64,000 nucleotides of DNA from Pseudomonas sp. ZH-FAD (lineage in GTDB: Bacteria; Pseudomonadota; Gammaproteobacteria; Pseudomonadales; Pseudomonadaceae). A model generated the notes under the pieces. It was not told the origin of the DNA. It searched no databases and was given only the letters and a program-made list of their open reading frames with translations. Of this stretch, positions 7,876 to 16,715 are shown one piece after another. The DNA is taken from positions 62,001-126,000 of the forward strand of contig NZ_PGLR01000006.1 in assembly GCF_002803095.1 (NCBI RefSeq). Reading direction: 5' to 3'. Every line of letters begins with the position of its first letter. The stretch's first letter is position 1. A program made the translations under genes and the position numbers.

Positions 7876-9332
7876 AGACTGAGCAACGCCGCCTGGGCCT
7901 GCTCGGCCTGATCCTGTCCAGCGCCCTGGCGCTGGGCGCCTGCGCCAACCTGTCCGACAGCACGACGACCGGAGATGCTGCCAAGCTGCAGTCGCTGGCT
8001 GCGCTTGACGGCAAGGCGCCATTGCGCCGCACCCTGGATATCCAGACCTGGCAGACTGCGCAAGGCGCCAAGGTGCTGTTCGTCGAAGCCCATGAGCTGC
8101 CCATGTTCGACCTGCGCCTGACCTTCGCCGCCGGCAGCAGCCAGGACGGCGGCGTGCCGGGTCTGGCCACCCTGACCAACGCCATGCTTAATGAAGGTGT
8201 GCCGGGCAAGGACGTCGGCGCCATCGCCGCCGGCTTCGAGGGCCTCGGCGCCGAGTTCGGCAACGGCGCCTACCGCGACATGGCCGTGGCTAGCATGCGC
8301 AGCCTGAGCGCGCAGGAACAACGTGAGCCGGCACTGGCACTGTTCGCCGAGGTACTGGGCAAGCCCACCTTCCCCGCCGACTCGCTGGCACGGATCAAGA
8401 ACCAGTTGCTGGCCGGCTTCGAGTTCCAGAAGCAGAACCCCGGCAAATTGGCCAGCCTCGAATTGTTCGAGCGTCTGTACGGTCAGCACCCCTACGCTCA
8501 CCCAAGCGACGGTACGGCGCAGTCGATCCCGACCATCACTCGCCAGCAGTTGCAGGCTTTCCATGCCCGCGCCTATGCAGCCGGCAATGCGGTGATCGCG
8601 CTGGTGGGCGATCTGTCGCGCGCCGAAGCCGAGGCCATCGCCAATCAGGTATCCGCCGCCCTGCCGCAAGGCCCGGCCCTGGCGAAGATCGCCCAGCCGC
8701 AAGCGCCCAAGCCGGGCATCAGCCATATCGAGTATCCGTCCAACCAGACCCACCTGATGATCGCTCAGCTCGGCATCGACCGCCGCGACCCGGACTATGC
8801 CGCGCTGTACCTGGGCAACCAGATCTTCGGCGGTGGCGGTTTCGGTACGCGCCTGATGAGCGAGGTGCGCGAGAAGCGCGGTCTGACCTATGGCGTCTAC
8901 TCCGGCTTCAGCGCCATGCAGGCGCGTGGCCCGTTCATGATCAACCTGCAGACCCGCGCCGAACTGAGCGAAGGCACCCTGGCGCTGGTCAAGCAACTGC
9001 TCGCCGACTACCTGCGTGACGGCCCCACCCAGCAGGAACTGGACAACGCCAAGCGCGAACTGGCCGGCAGCTTCCCACTGTCCACCGCGAGCAACGCCGC
9101 CATCGTCGGCCAGTTGGCGTCGATGGGTTTCTACGATCTGCCGCTGAGCTACCTGGACGACTTCATGCGTGACGTGCAAAGCCTGAGCACCGATCAAGTG
9201 AAAGCGGCGATGGCCAAACACCTCGACCCCGAGGCGCTGGTGGTGGTCACCGCCGGCCCGACGGTGCCGCAAAAAGAGCTGCCGCCGCCCACCGACCGCC
9301 CGGCCGAACTGCCCAGCGCGGTGCCGCACTGA
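7872..9332 (+). CDS. M16 family peptidase-like partner lipoprotein, non-catalytic
   Basis: A 486-residue M16 family protein with an N-terminal lipobox LGAC (about residues 18-21), which suggests a lipid-anchored periplasmic protein. The HxxEH zinc motif is absent: the equivalent position reads LTNAMLNEG. It is therefore probably the structural subunit of the preceding active peptidase. The C-terminal half keeps the R/Y pair region EKRGLTYGVYSGF common to M16 proteins. Start overlaps the upstream stop (ATGA) and the stop overlaps the rsmD start, so all are translated from one message. Confidence 0.88.
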   Translation: MKTEQRRLGLLGLILSSALALGACANLSDSTTTGDAAKLQSLAALDGKAPLRRTLDIQTWQTAQGAKVLFVEAHELPMFDLRLTFAAGSSQDGGVPGLATLTNAMLNEGVPGKDVGAIAAGFEGLGAEFGNGAYRDMAVASMRSLSAQEQREPALALFAEVLGKPTFPADSLARIKNQLLAGFEFQKQNPGKLASLELFERLYGQHPYAHPSDGTAQSIPTITRQQLQAFHARAYAAGNAVIALVGDLSRAEAEAIANQVSAALPQGPALAKIAQPQAPKPGISHIEYPSNQTHLMIAQLGIDRRDPDYAALYLGNQIFGGGGFGTRLMSEVREKRGLTYGVYSGFSAMQARGPFMINLQTRAELSEGTLALVKQLLADYLRDGPTQQELDNAKRELAGSFPLSTASNAAIVGQLASMGFYDLPLSYLDDFMRDVQSLSTDQVKAAMAKHLDPEALVVVTAGPTVPQKELPPPTDRPAELPSAVPH

Positions 9333-9931
9333 TGCGTGGTCGCACACAGCCCAAACCGGCCGCCAAGGCTCACGGCGGCCAGGGTCAATTGCGCATCATC
9401 GGCGGCGAGTGGCGTTCGCGGCGCTTTGCCTTCCCCGACGGTCCGGGCCTGCGCCCGACCCCGGACCGGGTGCGTGAGACGCTGTTCAACTGGCTGGCGC
9501 CCTATGTCGAGGGTGCCCATGTGCTAGACCCCTTCGCCGGCAGTGGCGCGCTGCTGCTCGAAGCGCTGTCGCGTGGTGCTGCCAGCGGTCTGGCCTGCGA
9601 CCTCAACCCGGCCTCGGTGAGCGCCTTGCGCGGCCACCTGGCGACGCTGCAATGCAGCACGGGCGAGATTCAACTGGGCGACGCCCTGCAACTGCTGGCG
9701 CGTCCGGCGCAGCGGCGCTTCGATATCGTTCTGCTCGACCCGCCGTTCCACAAGGATCTGCTGCAGGACGCCTGCAACCTGCTGGAAGCTCAGGGCTGGC
9801 TGGCCGATGACGCCTGGGTCTATACCGAAAGCGAAACCGCGCCCTCAAGCCTGGGCCTGCCCGGCAACTGGCGTCTGCATCGCGAGAAGCACACCGGCCA
9901 GGTGCACTACGCGCTGTGGCAGCGTGGATGA
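9332..9931 (+). CDS. rsmD: 16S rRNA (guanine966-N2)-methyltransferase
   Basis: A 199-residue class I SAM-dependent methylase. Motifs include RIIGGEWRSRRF and RPTPDRVRETLFNWL near the N-terminus, the SAM-binding DPFAGSGALLLEALSRGA, and the catalytic LLDPPF. It methylates G966 of 16S rRNA in the assembled small subunit. It overlaps the preceding M16 gene by one base (TGATG) and the following small membrane protein by four, an operon also seen in P. aeruginosa (PA0370 region). Confidence 0.95.
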   Translation: MRGRTQPKPAAKAHGGQGQLRIIGGEWRSRRFAFPDGPGLRPTPDRVRETLFNWLAPYVEGAHVLDPFAGSGALLLEALSRGAASGLACDLNPASVSALRGHLATLQCSTGEIQLGDALQLLARPAQRRFDIVLLDPPFHKDLLQDACNLLEAQGWLADDAWVYTESETAPSSLGLPGNWRLHREKHTGQVHYALWQRG

Positions 9932-10146
9932 AAGACTTCATATACGCCCACCTACCCTACCTGCTGCTGATCGCACTGGCGCTGCCGGTACTGCTCAGCC
10001 AGCAGGAAATTGCACTGAACTTGCAACGCGCGATACCGCACAATCCCAACGCTGGCATCACAATCGGCCTAGCCAACCAGCGCATTGCCGCCCTGCTGGT
10101 TTTGGCCTGGTGCGCCTGGCGCATAATGCGCAAGCGTCGGCGCTAA
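9928..10146 (+). CDS. Small hypothetical membrane protein
   Basis: A 72-residue protein starting at an ATG overlapping the rsmD stop (ATGA). Two hydrophobic stretches (about residues 7-24 and 46-66) and a terminal MRKRRR tail suggest a two-helix inner-membrane protein with cytoplasmic ends. It has no motif I recognise. The overlap with rsmD and its codon use similar to its neighbours support it being real. Confidence 0.6.
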   Translation: MKDFIYAHLPYLLLIALALPVLLSQQEIALNLQRAIPHNPNAGITIGLANQRIAALLVLAWCAWRIMRKRRR

Positions 10147-10395
10147 GGCGCCGATATTGCGGCGAACCTGAAGGGGCGAGCACAATCCTCGTAAGTTGGC
10201 CTAGCGTAGGGCGGATCGGAACGCCGACCGCTCGTAGCGCCAGCGAACAGTCCGCCAGCCCATGCCAACGTATGCCCCCAAGAAAGCCCGCTCTCTGGCG
10301 CCTGTGCCATGAGGTCTCCAGCAACGGCGTACTGCTTCGCGAGTACGCCCTACATCGAGCCCCCTGAATCCGTGCTGCCGACGACCGAACGCACC
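10147..10395. other. Intergenic region with decayed repeat
   Basis: No gene is supported. A GTAGGGCGG-type motif near 10205 and an inverted CGCCCTAC near 10345 look like the outer ends of the GTAGGGCGGGT repeat family seen intact at 27365, but the interior does not pair well. The hydrolase start at 10396 is set by its MTADFRPAWWLPG opening. Confidence 0.4.
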
Positions 10396-11379
10396 ATGAC
10401 AGCTGACTTTCGCCCCGCCTGGTGGCTCCCCGGCCCGCATCTACAGACGCTGTGGAACCCCTTCTGTCGCAAGCCGCCGCAACTGGAACGGCAGCGCGAG
10501 CGGCTGTGGCTGGACGATGGCGATTTTCTCGACCTCGACTGGCACGGCCCGCATGACGCCCATGCGCCGCTGGTGCTGGTGCTGCATGGCCTGACCGGCA
10601 GCTCCAACTCGCTCTACGTGCTCGGCCTGCAGCAGGTTCTGGCCGCGCGCGGCTGGGCCAGCGTGGCGCTGAACTGGCGCGGCTGCTCCGGTGAACCCAA
10701 TCTGCTGCCGCGCGGCTACCACTCCGGCGCCAGCGAAGATCTGGCTTCGGCTGTCGCCCACCTGCGCGCGCAACGACCGATGGCGCCGCTATACGCCGTC
10801 GGTTATTCCCTGGGCGGCAACGTGTTGCTCAAGTATCTGGGTGAGAGTGGCGAGCAAAGCCAGCTGCAAGCAGCGGTGGCGGTGTCGGTGCCGTTTCGTC
10901 TGGATCAGTGCGCCGACCGCATCGGCCTGGGTTTCTCGCGGGTGTATCAGGCGCACTTCATGCGTGAAATGGTCGCCTACGTGAACAACAAGCAGCGCCT
11001 GTTCGCCGAGAGTGGCCAGGGCGAGCGCCTGTCGGTGCTGCAGCGCCTGGGCCCGCTGGACGGCATGCGCACCTTCTGGGACTTCGACGGACGCATCACC
11101 GCGCCGCTGCACGGTTTCGCCGATGCCCACGACTACTACCGCCGCGCCTCCAGCCGTTTCTACCTGGGTGAAATCCGCACACGTACGCTGATCATCCAGG
11201 CCGAGGACGACCCCTTCATCTTCCGCCACAGCCTGCCGGAGGCCGGCGAACTGGCGCCCGGCACCGAGTTCGAGCTGCATGCCCAGGGCGGGCATGTCGG
11301 CTTCGTCGAAGGTAGCCCGCGCCGCCCCAGTTACTACCTGGAGCGGCGCATTCCTCACTGGCTGGACACACTCACCTGA
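10396..11379 (+). CDS. YheT-family alpha/beta hydrolase
   Basis: A 327-residue cytosolic hydrolase. The N-terminus WWLPGPHLQTLW is the hallmark of the YheT/ABHD1-3 family. The nucleophile elbow GYSLGGN, the LHGLTGSSNS oxyanion loop, an Asp in the EDDPF segment and a His in GGHVGF complete the triad. Family members act as short-chain esterases, but no physiological substrate is established. Longer frames upstream run through repeat-like sequence, so the ATG at 10396 is preferred. It corresponds to PA0368. Confidence 0.88.
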   Translation: MTADFRPAWWLPGPHLQTLWNPFCRKPPQLERQRERLWLDDGDFLDLDWHGPHDAHAPLVLVLHGLTGSSNSLYVLGLQQVLAARGWASVALNWRGCSGEPNLLPRGYHSGASEDLASAVAHLRAQRPMAPLYAVGYSLGGNVLLKYLGESGEQSQLQAAVAVSVPFRLDQCADRIGLGFSRVYQAHFMREMVAYVNNKQRLFAESGQGERLSVLQRLGPLDGMRTFWDFDGRITAPLHGFADAHDYYRRASSRFYLGEIRTRTLIIQAEDDPFIFRHSLPEAGELAPGTEFELHAQGGHVGFVEGSPRRPSYYLERRIPHWLDTLT

Positions 11380-11380
11380 A

Positions 11381-11887
11381 TCAACTGGCGGCAGGCTGCT
11401 CCGGCATCGCCGAGGAGTGGTGCTTGAGGATTTTCCACTCGCCATCGACCTTCTGGTAAACGAAGGTGTAGCGCGCCTGCACCTGGCGCACCGCATCACC
11501 CTGGGTCAGGGCGAAGGTGTAAACCCCCGAATCCACCGCTGCATCCGGGCCGATCTGGCGAATTTCACGCATGTTGATCGTGCCCACCGGCTTGGCCTGT
11601 AAGAAATGGTCGAAATAGTCCTTGATTGCCTCATGGCCTACGCGCACTCGATTCGATACCGTGGGCTGCAGCACGCCGTTGTCGGCGTACAAGGCAGCGA
11701 CCTTGGCCGAGTCGCCAGTCTGCAAGGCGGCGTTCCAGCGCTCGAACAGGCCGGCGATCTGCTGCTCCTGCGCATTGCTCGGGGCGGTTGCCGTTTCCGT
11801 GTAGACATAAGGCGCATCGGCCGCCTGAACCAGCGGCACGGACAGGGCGAATACCAGGGCACAGCTGCTGAACAAGGGTTTCAACAT
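11381..11887 (-). CDS. Secreted SgcJ/EcaC-like NTF2-fold protein
   Basis: A 168-residue protein with a clear signal peptide (residues 1-22, ending VQAADA). The remaining about 145 residues match the SgcJ/EcaC/NTF2-like pattern: IAGLFERWNAALQTGDSAK helix, VAALYADNGVLQPT, then an IKDYFDHFLQAKP helix and paired strands ending EWKILKHHSS. Such folds are found in small enzymes and binding proteins, so no reaction is assigned. It is convergent with the hydrolase (one base between stops) and divergent from the sensor kinase at 12052, sharing that promoter region. Confidence 0.8.
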   Translation of the reverse strand: MLKPLFSSCALVFALSVPLVQAADAPYVYTETATAPSNAQEQQIAGLFERWNAALQTGDSAKVAALYADNGVLQPTVSNRVRVGHEAIKDYFDHFLQAKPVGTINMREIRQIGPDAAVDSGVYTFALTQGDAVRQVQARYTFVYQKVDGEWKILKHHSSAMPEQPAAS

Positions 11888-12051
11888 GGTTGAATCTCCG
11901 GCTATTGAAAGACGCCACCAGCATGCAGGCCGCCCACCGCAGGCACATCGGCCAGGTGGAGGCGGCGGTCTATGCCAGGTGGCAGATGCCGGACGCGGTT
12001 CAATTTATTAGCCTGCGCCGTCGGTTGACGCGCCAAACCCTGGAGGCCCGG

Positions 12052-13221
12052 ATGCAGCACACCCCACCTGACAGCGTACTGGCCCTGCGCGCCGATTACC
12101 GCCAGGCGGAAAGCCGCGCCGCGCGCCTGCGCCTGCTGGTCGAGAGCGGTCGCACCCTCAATGCGCTACCCGCCGCCGAGAGCGGCGCGCTGGCCCTGCA
12201 ACGGGCCTGCAGCTTCTGCGCCATGGATGGTGGCGTACTGCTGCTCAGGCATGCCGATGGCAGCCCGAGCCGCAGCGCCGGCTTCGGCCCTGCCGCCTTG
12301 CAACAGCAACTCGCTACTTTGCCCTGGCAAGGCGCCGCCCAGGTGTTCGCAGCGCCGCTGCCGGAGGTTGCCCTGGCGCTCTGCCTACCCTTGCATGCGG
12401 CTTCGGGCGAAGTCTTCGGCGCCCTGCTGCTGGGCAACGCTAGCGCCATGCGCGGCCCCGACGCGGAAGACCTCGAAGCCTTGCAACTGCTCGCCACCCT
12501 GCTCGCAGGGCATCTGCACAACAGCCAGTTGCTGGCCGCACTGAGCCTGCGCGAGCGCAGCATGTCGGAGCTGGTACACCAGCAGATGACCGCCCAGGAG
12601 GACGAACGCGCACGGGTGGCCTATGACCTGCACGACGGCCTGGCGCAGACCCTGGCCGGGCTGCACCAGCGTCTGCAGGGCTTCGCCCAGCATCGCCAGC
12701 TGAATGACGAGTTGCGTGCCGCTCTGGCACCCATCCTGCAACTGGCGCAACGCAGCATGGGCGAGACGCGTCAGGCCATCAGCGGCCTGCGCCCCACCCT
12801 GCTGGATGACTTCGGCCTGGCACCGGCGCTCGACCGCGAACTCGACCGTCTGCGCAGCCAGGGTCGCCAGGTGCAGTGGCTGCGCCGCGATATGCAGCGC
12901 CTGCGCCCGGCGGTGGAAATCGCCCTGTTTCGCGTCGGCCAGGAGGCCATCAACAATATCTGCAAGCACACCGACAGCGGCGCGGTCAGCCTGGATCTGC
13001 ACCTCGACGGCGATACAGCCCGGTTGCAGGTGGAAGATCGCGGTCCCGGCTTCGCCGCCGGGCAGAAGCAGCTGGCGGGTGAAGGCGGCATGGGCCTGGT
13101 GGCCATGCGCGAGCGCTGCCTGCTGCTCGGTGGCCAGTTCAGTTGTCATAGCCAGCCCGGCCAGGGCACGCACCTGCTGGCCAGCATTCCACACGCCCTG
13201 GCGGATGAGGAACACGCATGA
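12052..13221 (+). CDS. Cytosolic GAF-type sensor histidine kinase (NarX/HisKA_3 class)
   Basis: A 389-residue kinase with no membrane helix. Residues about 20-160 look like a GAF-type sensor region. The HisKA_3 phosphoacceptor motif ERARVAYDLHDGLAQ puts the phospho-His at 194. The ATP-binding domain carries QEAINNICKH (N box), DRGPGF and GMGLVAMRER. The ATG at 12052 is chosen because GGAGG lies seven bases upstream; a frame open to 11890 has no ribosome site. The stop overlaps the next gene (ATGA), a LuxR-type regulator that is the obvious partner. The signal sensed is unknown. Confidence 0.88.
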   Translation: MQHTPPDSVLALRADYRQAESRAARLRLLVESGRTLNALPAAESGALALQRACSFCAMDGGVLLLRHADGSPSRSAGFGPAALQQQLATLPWQGAAQVFAAPLPEVALALCLPLHAASGEVFGALLLGNASAMRGPDAEDLEALQLLATLLAGHLHNSQLLAALSLRERSMSELVHQQMTAQEDERARVAYDLHDGLAQTLAGLHQRLQGFAQHRQLNDELRAALAPILQLAQRSMGETRQAISGLRPTLLDDFGLAPALDRELDRLRSQGRQVQWLRRDMQRLRPAVEIALFRVGQEAINNICKHTDSGAVSLDLHLDGDTARLQVEDRGPGFAAGQKQLAGEGGMGLVAMRERCLLLGGQFSCHSQPGQGTHLLASIPHALADEEHA

Positions 13222-13880
13222 ACGAGCCGATTCGCCTGCTGCTCGCCGATGACCATGAAGTGACCCGCGCCGGCTTCGCCGCCATGCTCGCCGACTGCCC
13301 CGAATTCAGCATCGTCGGCCAGGCGGTGGACGGACGCCAGGCGCTGGAACTCTGCGAGCGCCTGCAACCGGATATCGCCATCCTCGACATCCGCATGCCC
13401 CATCTCAACGGGCTGGCCACGGCGCGCCTGCTGCGCGAACGCTTGCCGGGGATCAAGGTGCTGCTGTTCACCATGTACGACAGCCCCGACCACCTGGAAG
13501 CGGCGATCAGCGCCGGGGCCGTCGGCTACCTGCTCAAGGACGCCAGCCGCCAGGAAGTGATCGACGGCCTGCGCCAGGTGGCGGCGGGCCAGAGCGCGCT
13601 CAACGGCATGGTCAGCGCGCAGTTGCTGCGCCGCGTGGTCGAACGCAACCAGAGCGGCGCGGCCAACAGCGCGCTGACGCCGCGCGAGCGCCAGGTGCTC
13701 GGGCTGATTGCTGGCGGCTTCACCAACCGCGAGATCGGCGAAAAGCTGGGCATCGCCACCGGCACGGCCAAGGCTCATGTCGAACGGGTAATCGGCAAAC
13801 TGGGGGTTGCCGACCGCACCCAGGCCGCCGTACAAGGCATCGCCCTGGGCCTGGTGGCACCGACGGAGCGCCAGCCGTGA
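13218..13880 (+). CDS. NarL/LuxR-type response regulator
   Basis: A 220-residue regulator. The receiver domain has DDHE at 11-14 and phosphoacceptor Asp57 in AILDIRMP, with Lys in LLKDAS. The C-terminal LuxR helix-turn-helix spans about residues 150-210 (LTPRERQVLGLIAGG and TNREIGEKLGI). It overlaps both the kinase before it and the hybrid kinase after it by four bases, so all are translationally coupled. It is the only DNA-binding protein of this four-gene block. Confidence 0.92.
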   Translation: MNEPIRLLLADDHEVTRAGFAAMLADCPEFSIVGQAVDGRQALELCERLQPDIAILDIRMPHLNGLATARLLRERLPGIKVLLFTMYDSPDHLEAAISAGAVGYLLKDASRQEVIDGLRQVAAGQSALNGMVSAQLLRRVVERNQSGAANSALTPRERQVLGLIAGGFTNREIGEKLGIATGTAKAHVERVIGKLGVADRTQAAVQGIALGLVAPTERQP

Positions 13881-16228
13881 AGAGCCTGTTCAGCCGCTGG
13901 ACCGACCGCCCCCTGCGCAGCAAGAGCCTGGTGATCATCGCCCTGCCGCTGGCGGTGCTGCTGATCTCGCTGGTGCTGGTGTACTTCACCGAGCGCCAGA
14001 CCTCGCGGGTCGAGGACGACGTGCGCCGGGCGCTACGCGTGCAGGGCGACGTACAGGCGGTGCACAGCCTGCTGGCCGAGGCGGCGGCCAGCGTACGCGG
14101 CTATCTGCTGATCCAGCGCAGCGACTTCCTGCCTTCATACCGCAGCGCCGTTGAACGAATCGACAGCACGCTGCGGCGCCTCGATAGCGACATTCGCGAC
14201 CCGCAGATGCGCAGCAGCCTGGAACGCCTGCGCCCGTTGATCGTGATCAAGCTGGAAGGCCTGGAACAGCTCAAGACGCTGGCCAGCAGTGAAGACCGCG
14301 CGGCGGTGACGCGCATCCTGGTAGACAACAAGCATGTGCTCGATGCGCTGCGCCAGGAGATCCAGCAGATGCTCGAGCGCGAGCAGACCTTGCTCGACGA
14401 ACGCAACGCCGAGGCCAGCGCCGTACGCTCGCGCATGCTCCTGGCCACCGGTCTGGCCGCCATGTTCGGCGTGCTCGGCGCGCTGTTCGCGGTGGTGCTG
14501 CTGTCCACCGGCATCGTCCAGCGGGTCCAGCGGGTCGAACGCAACGCCCGGCGCCTGGCACTGGGCCAGCCGCTGATTCCCCATGGCCCCGCAGCCGATG
14601 AGATCGGCCAGCTCGCCGCCAGCCTGGAGGAGGCCGGGCAACTGCTGGCCGAACGCGAGCGGGCCTTGCGCGACAACGAGGAGCGCCTGCGCCTGATCAT
14701 CGACGGGGTCAAGGAATACGGCATCTTCGGCCTCGACCCCAGTGGCCACGTCACCTCCTGGAACACCGGCGCCGAGCGCATCAAAGGCTACAGCGAAGCA
14801 GACATCCTCGGCCGTCACTTCTCCCTGTTCTACCCGCCGCAGGCCCGTGACACAGCACCGCAGCACGCCCTGCAAGTGGCCACGCGCGAAGGCCGCTACG
14901 AGGAGGAAGCCTGGCGCCAGCGCCGCGATGGCTCGCTGTTCTGGGCCAACGTGGTGATCACCGCCCAGCGTGACGCCAGCGGCACCTTGCGCGGTTTCTC
15001 CAAGATCACCCGTGACATCACCGACCGGCGCAATGCCGAGGCCGCCCTGCGCACGGCCCGCGAAGAGGCGGAGAACGCCAGCCGGGCAAAAAGCGAATTT
15101 CTCTCGCGCATGAGCCACGAGTTGCGCACGCCGCTCAACTCCATTCTCGGTTTCGCCCAGTTGCTGGAAATGGACACGGGCACGCCGGCGCAACAGGCCC
15201 AGGTGCGTCATATCCTGCGCGCCGGCCGGCACCTGCTGGGGCTGATCAATGAGGTGCTGGATATCGCCCGCATCGAATCCGGACGCCTGGCGATGAGCCC
15301 CGAGCCCTTGGCGCTGCGACCACTGCTGCAGGAGGTCAGCCTGCTGCTGTCGCCACAGGCCGACAGTGCCGACATCCGCCTGCGCCTGCCAGACGACCTG
15401 GCAACAACACTCTGCGTGCAAGCTGACCGCCAACGCCTGGTGCAGGTGCTGCTCAACCTGCTGTCCAACGCGATCAAGTACAACCACCCTGGTGGCCATG
15501 TCGAAGTGCGGGTGCAGGCCGACAGCGACACCGTCACGTTGAGCGTGATCGACAATGGCCCCGGCATCGCCGCCGAGGATCTGGAGCGCCTGTTCATTCC
15601 CTTCGAGCGCCTCGGCGCCGCGGCCAGCGAGGTGGAGGGCACCGGTCTGGGCCTGGCCCTGAGCAAGAGCCTGCTGGAGCAGATGGATGGCAGCCTCGGC
15701 GTGCACAGCACACCCGGTGAAGGCAGCACCTTTAGCCTGACGCTGCCACGGGCTCAGGTGCATGAAGGCCTGCTGCCGGCGGCGGCCGCGGCACCACCGC
15801 CTGCGGCCAGCGACATCGCCCCGCCGGAGCGGCCGCTGCGCGTGCTGTGCATTGAAGACAACCTGTCCAGCCTGGCGCTGATCGAGACCCTGCTGTCGCG
15901 CTGGCCGCAGGTGCAGGTGATTTCGGCCATGCAGGGGCAGCTCGGTCTCGACCTGGCCTGGCAGCACCGCCCCGAGGTGATCCTGCTGGATCTCGACCTG
16001 CCCGACCTCTCGGGCCAGGAAGTACTCAAACGCCTGCGCCTGCACCCCAGCAGCAGCGATACACCCGTGCTGCTGATCACCGCCGACGTCAGCGCCGGCA
16101 CTCGGCGCGACCTGCAGCAGGCCGGCGCCACCGCGGTGCTGAGCAAACCCCTGCACGTACCGACCTTTCTCGCCGCCCTGCGCCAGCATCTGGATGTCGC
16201 CACGCCCACCCCGCCTCTCGGAGCCTGA
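13877..16228 (+). CDS. Membrane hybrid histidine kinase (CHASE3-HAMP-PAS-HisKA-HATPase-REC)
   Basis: A 783-residue sensor. Helices lie near residues 18-37 and 188-212, bracketing a periplasmic CHASE3-like four-helix region. A HAMP-like segment, a PAS domain (about 270-385, with GYSEADILGRHFSLFY) and a HisKA domain with phospho-His414 in SHELRTPLNS follow. The HATPase has NLLSNAIKYN and GTGLGLAL, and a C-terminal receiver has Asp705 in ILLDLDLP. There is no Hpt domain. It overlaps the regulator before it and lies two bases before a stand-alone receiver gene, suggesting a shared pathway. The ligand is unknown. Confidence 0.9.
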   Translation: MKSLFSRWTDRPLRSKSLVIIALPLAVLLISLVLVYFTERQTSRVEDDVRRALRVQGDVQAVHSLLAEAAASVRGYLLIQRSDFLPSYRSAVERIDSTLRRLDSDIRDPQMRSSLERLRPLIVIKLEGLEQLKTLASSEDRAAVTRILVDNKHVLDALRQEIQQMLEREQTLLDERNAEASAVRSRMLLATGLAAMFGVLGALFAVVLLSTGIVQRVQRVERNARRLALGQPLIPHGPAADEIGQLAASLEEAGQLLAERERALRDNEERLRLIIDGVKEYGIFGLDPSGHVTSWNTGAERIKGYSEADILGRHFSLFYPPQARDTAPQHALQVATREGRYEEEAWRQRRDGSLFWANVVITAQRDASGTLRGFSKITRDITDRRNAEAALRTAREEAENASRAKSEFLSRMSHELRTPLNSILGFAQLLEMDTGTPAQQAQVRHILRAGRHLLGLINEVLDIARIESGRLAMSPEPLALRPLLQEVSLLLSPQADSADIRLRLPDDLATTLCVQADRQRLVQVLLNLLSNAIKYNHPGGHVEVRVQADSDTVTLSVIDNGPGIAAEDLERLFIPFERLGAAASEVEGTGLGLALSKSLLEQMDGSLGVHSTPGEGSTFSLTLPRAQVHEGLLPAAAAAPPPAASDIAPPERPLRVLCIEDNLSSLALIETLLSRWPQVQVISAMQGQLGLDLAWQHRPEVILLDLDLPDLSGQEVLKRLRLHPSSSDTPVLLITADVSAGTRRDLQQAGATAVLSKPLHVPTFLAALRQHLDVATPTPPLGA

Positions 16229-16230
16229 CC

Positions 16231-16710
16231 ATGAACCACCCAGCGCCCGCCGACGATTTTCGTATCCTGGTGATCGATGATCAGCCCGCCAACCTCGAGC
16301 TGGTCGAACAACTGCTGGCCCGCGAAGGGCTGCACAACGTGCTCTGTTGCACCGACCCGGCGCAGGCTCTGGCGTTATTCAGCAGCTTCGAGCCGGACCT
16401 GCTGATTCTCGACCTGCACATGCCCGGCCTGGACGGCTTCGCCGTGCTCGAACAGCTGCAGCGGCGCATTCCCGTCGACGATTACTTGCCGATTCTGGTG
16501 CTCACCGCCGATGCCACCCGCGAGGCCCGGCTGCGCGCGCTGGCGCTGGGCGCGCGCGACTTCATCAGCAAGCCGCTGGATGCCATCGAGACCTTGCTGC
16601 GGGTGTGGAATCTGCTGGAAACCCGCGCGCTATACCGCCAGTTACGCCGCCTGCAACCCGACCAGCCGCCCTTGCGGGCCAGGCCAGTGGCGCTGGGCAG
16701 CAGTAGCTGA
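16231..16710 (+). CDS. Stand-alone receiver-domain response regulator
   Basis: A 159-residue protein that is essentially one receiver domain. Acidic DD lies at residues 16-17, phosphoacceptor Asp61 in LILDLHMPGLDG, Thr in VLTADA and Lys in ISKPLDA. A short helical tail (about residues 125-159) has no recognisable output domain. It follows the hybrid kinase by two bases, so it is probably that kinase's direct or relay target, acting by protein contact rather than DNA binding. Confidence 0.88.
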   Translation: MNHPAPADDFRILVIDDQPANLELVEQLLAREGLHNVLCCTDPAQALALFSSFEPDLLILDLHMPGLDGFAVLEQLQRRIPVDDYLPILVLTADATREARLRALALGARDFISKPLDAIETLLRVWNLLETRALYRQLRRLQPDQPPLRARPVALGSSS

Positions 16711-16715
16711 TCGCC

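Noticed and set aside
14135..16189. 684-codon open frame on the - strand across the hybrid kinase
   Set aside because: Its composition is that of a high-GC antisense shadow, and the + strand carries intact kinase, PAS and receiver motifs throughout.
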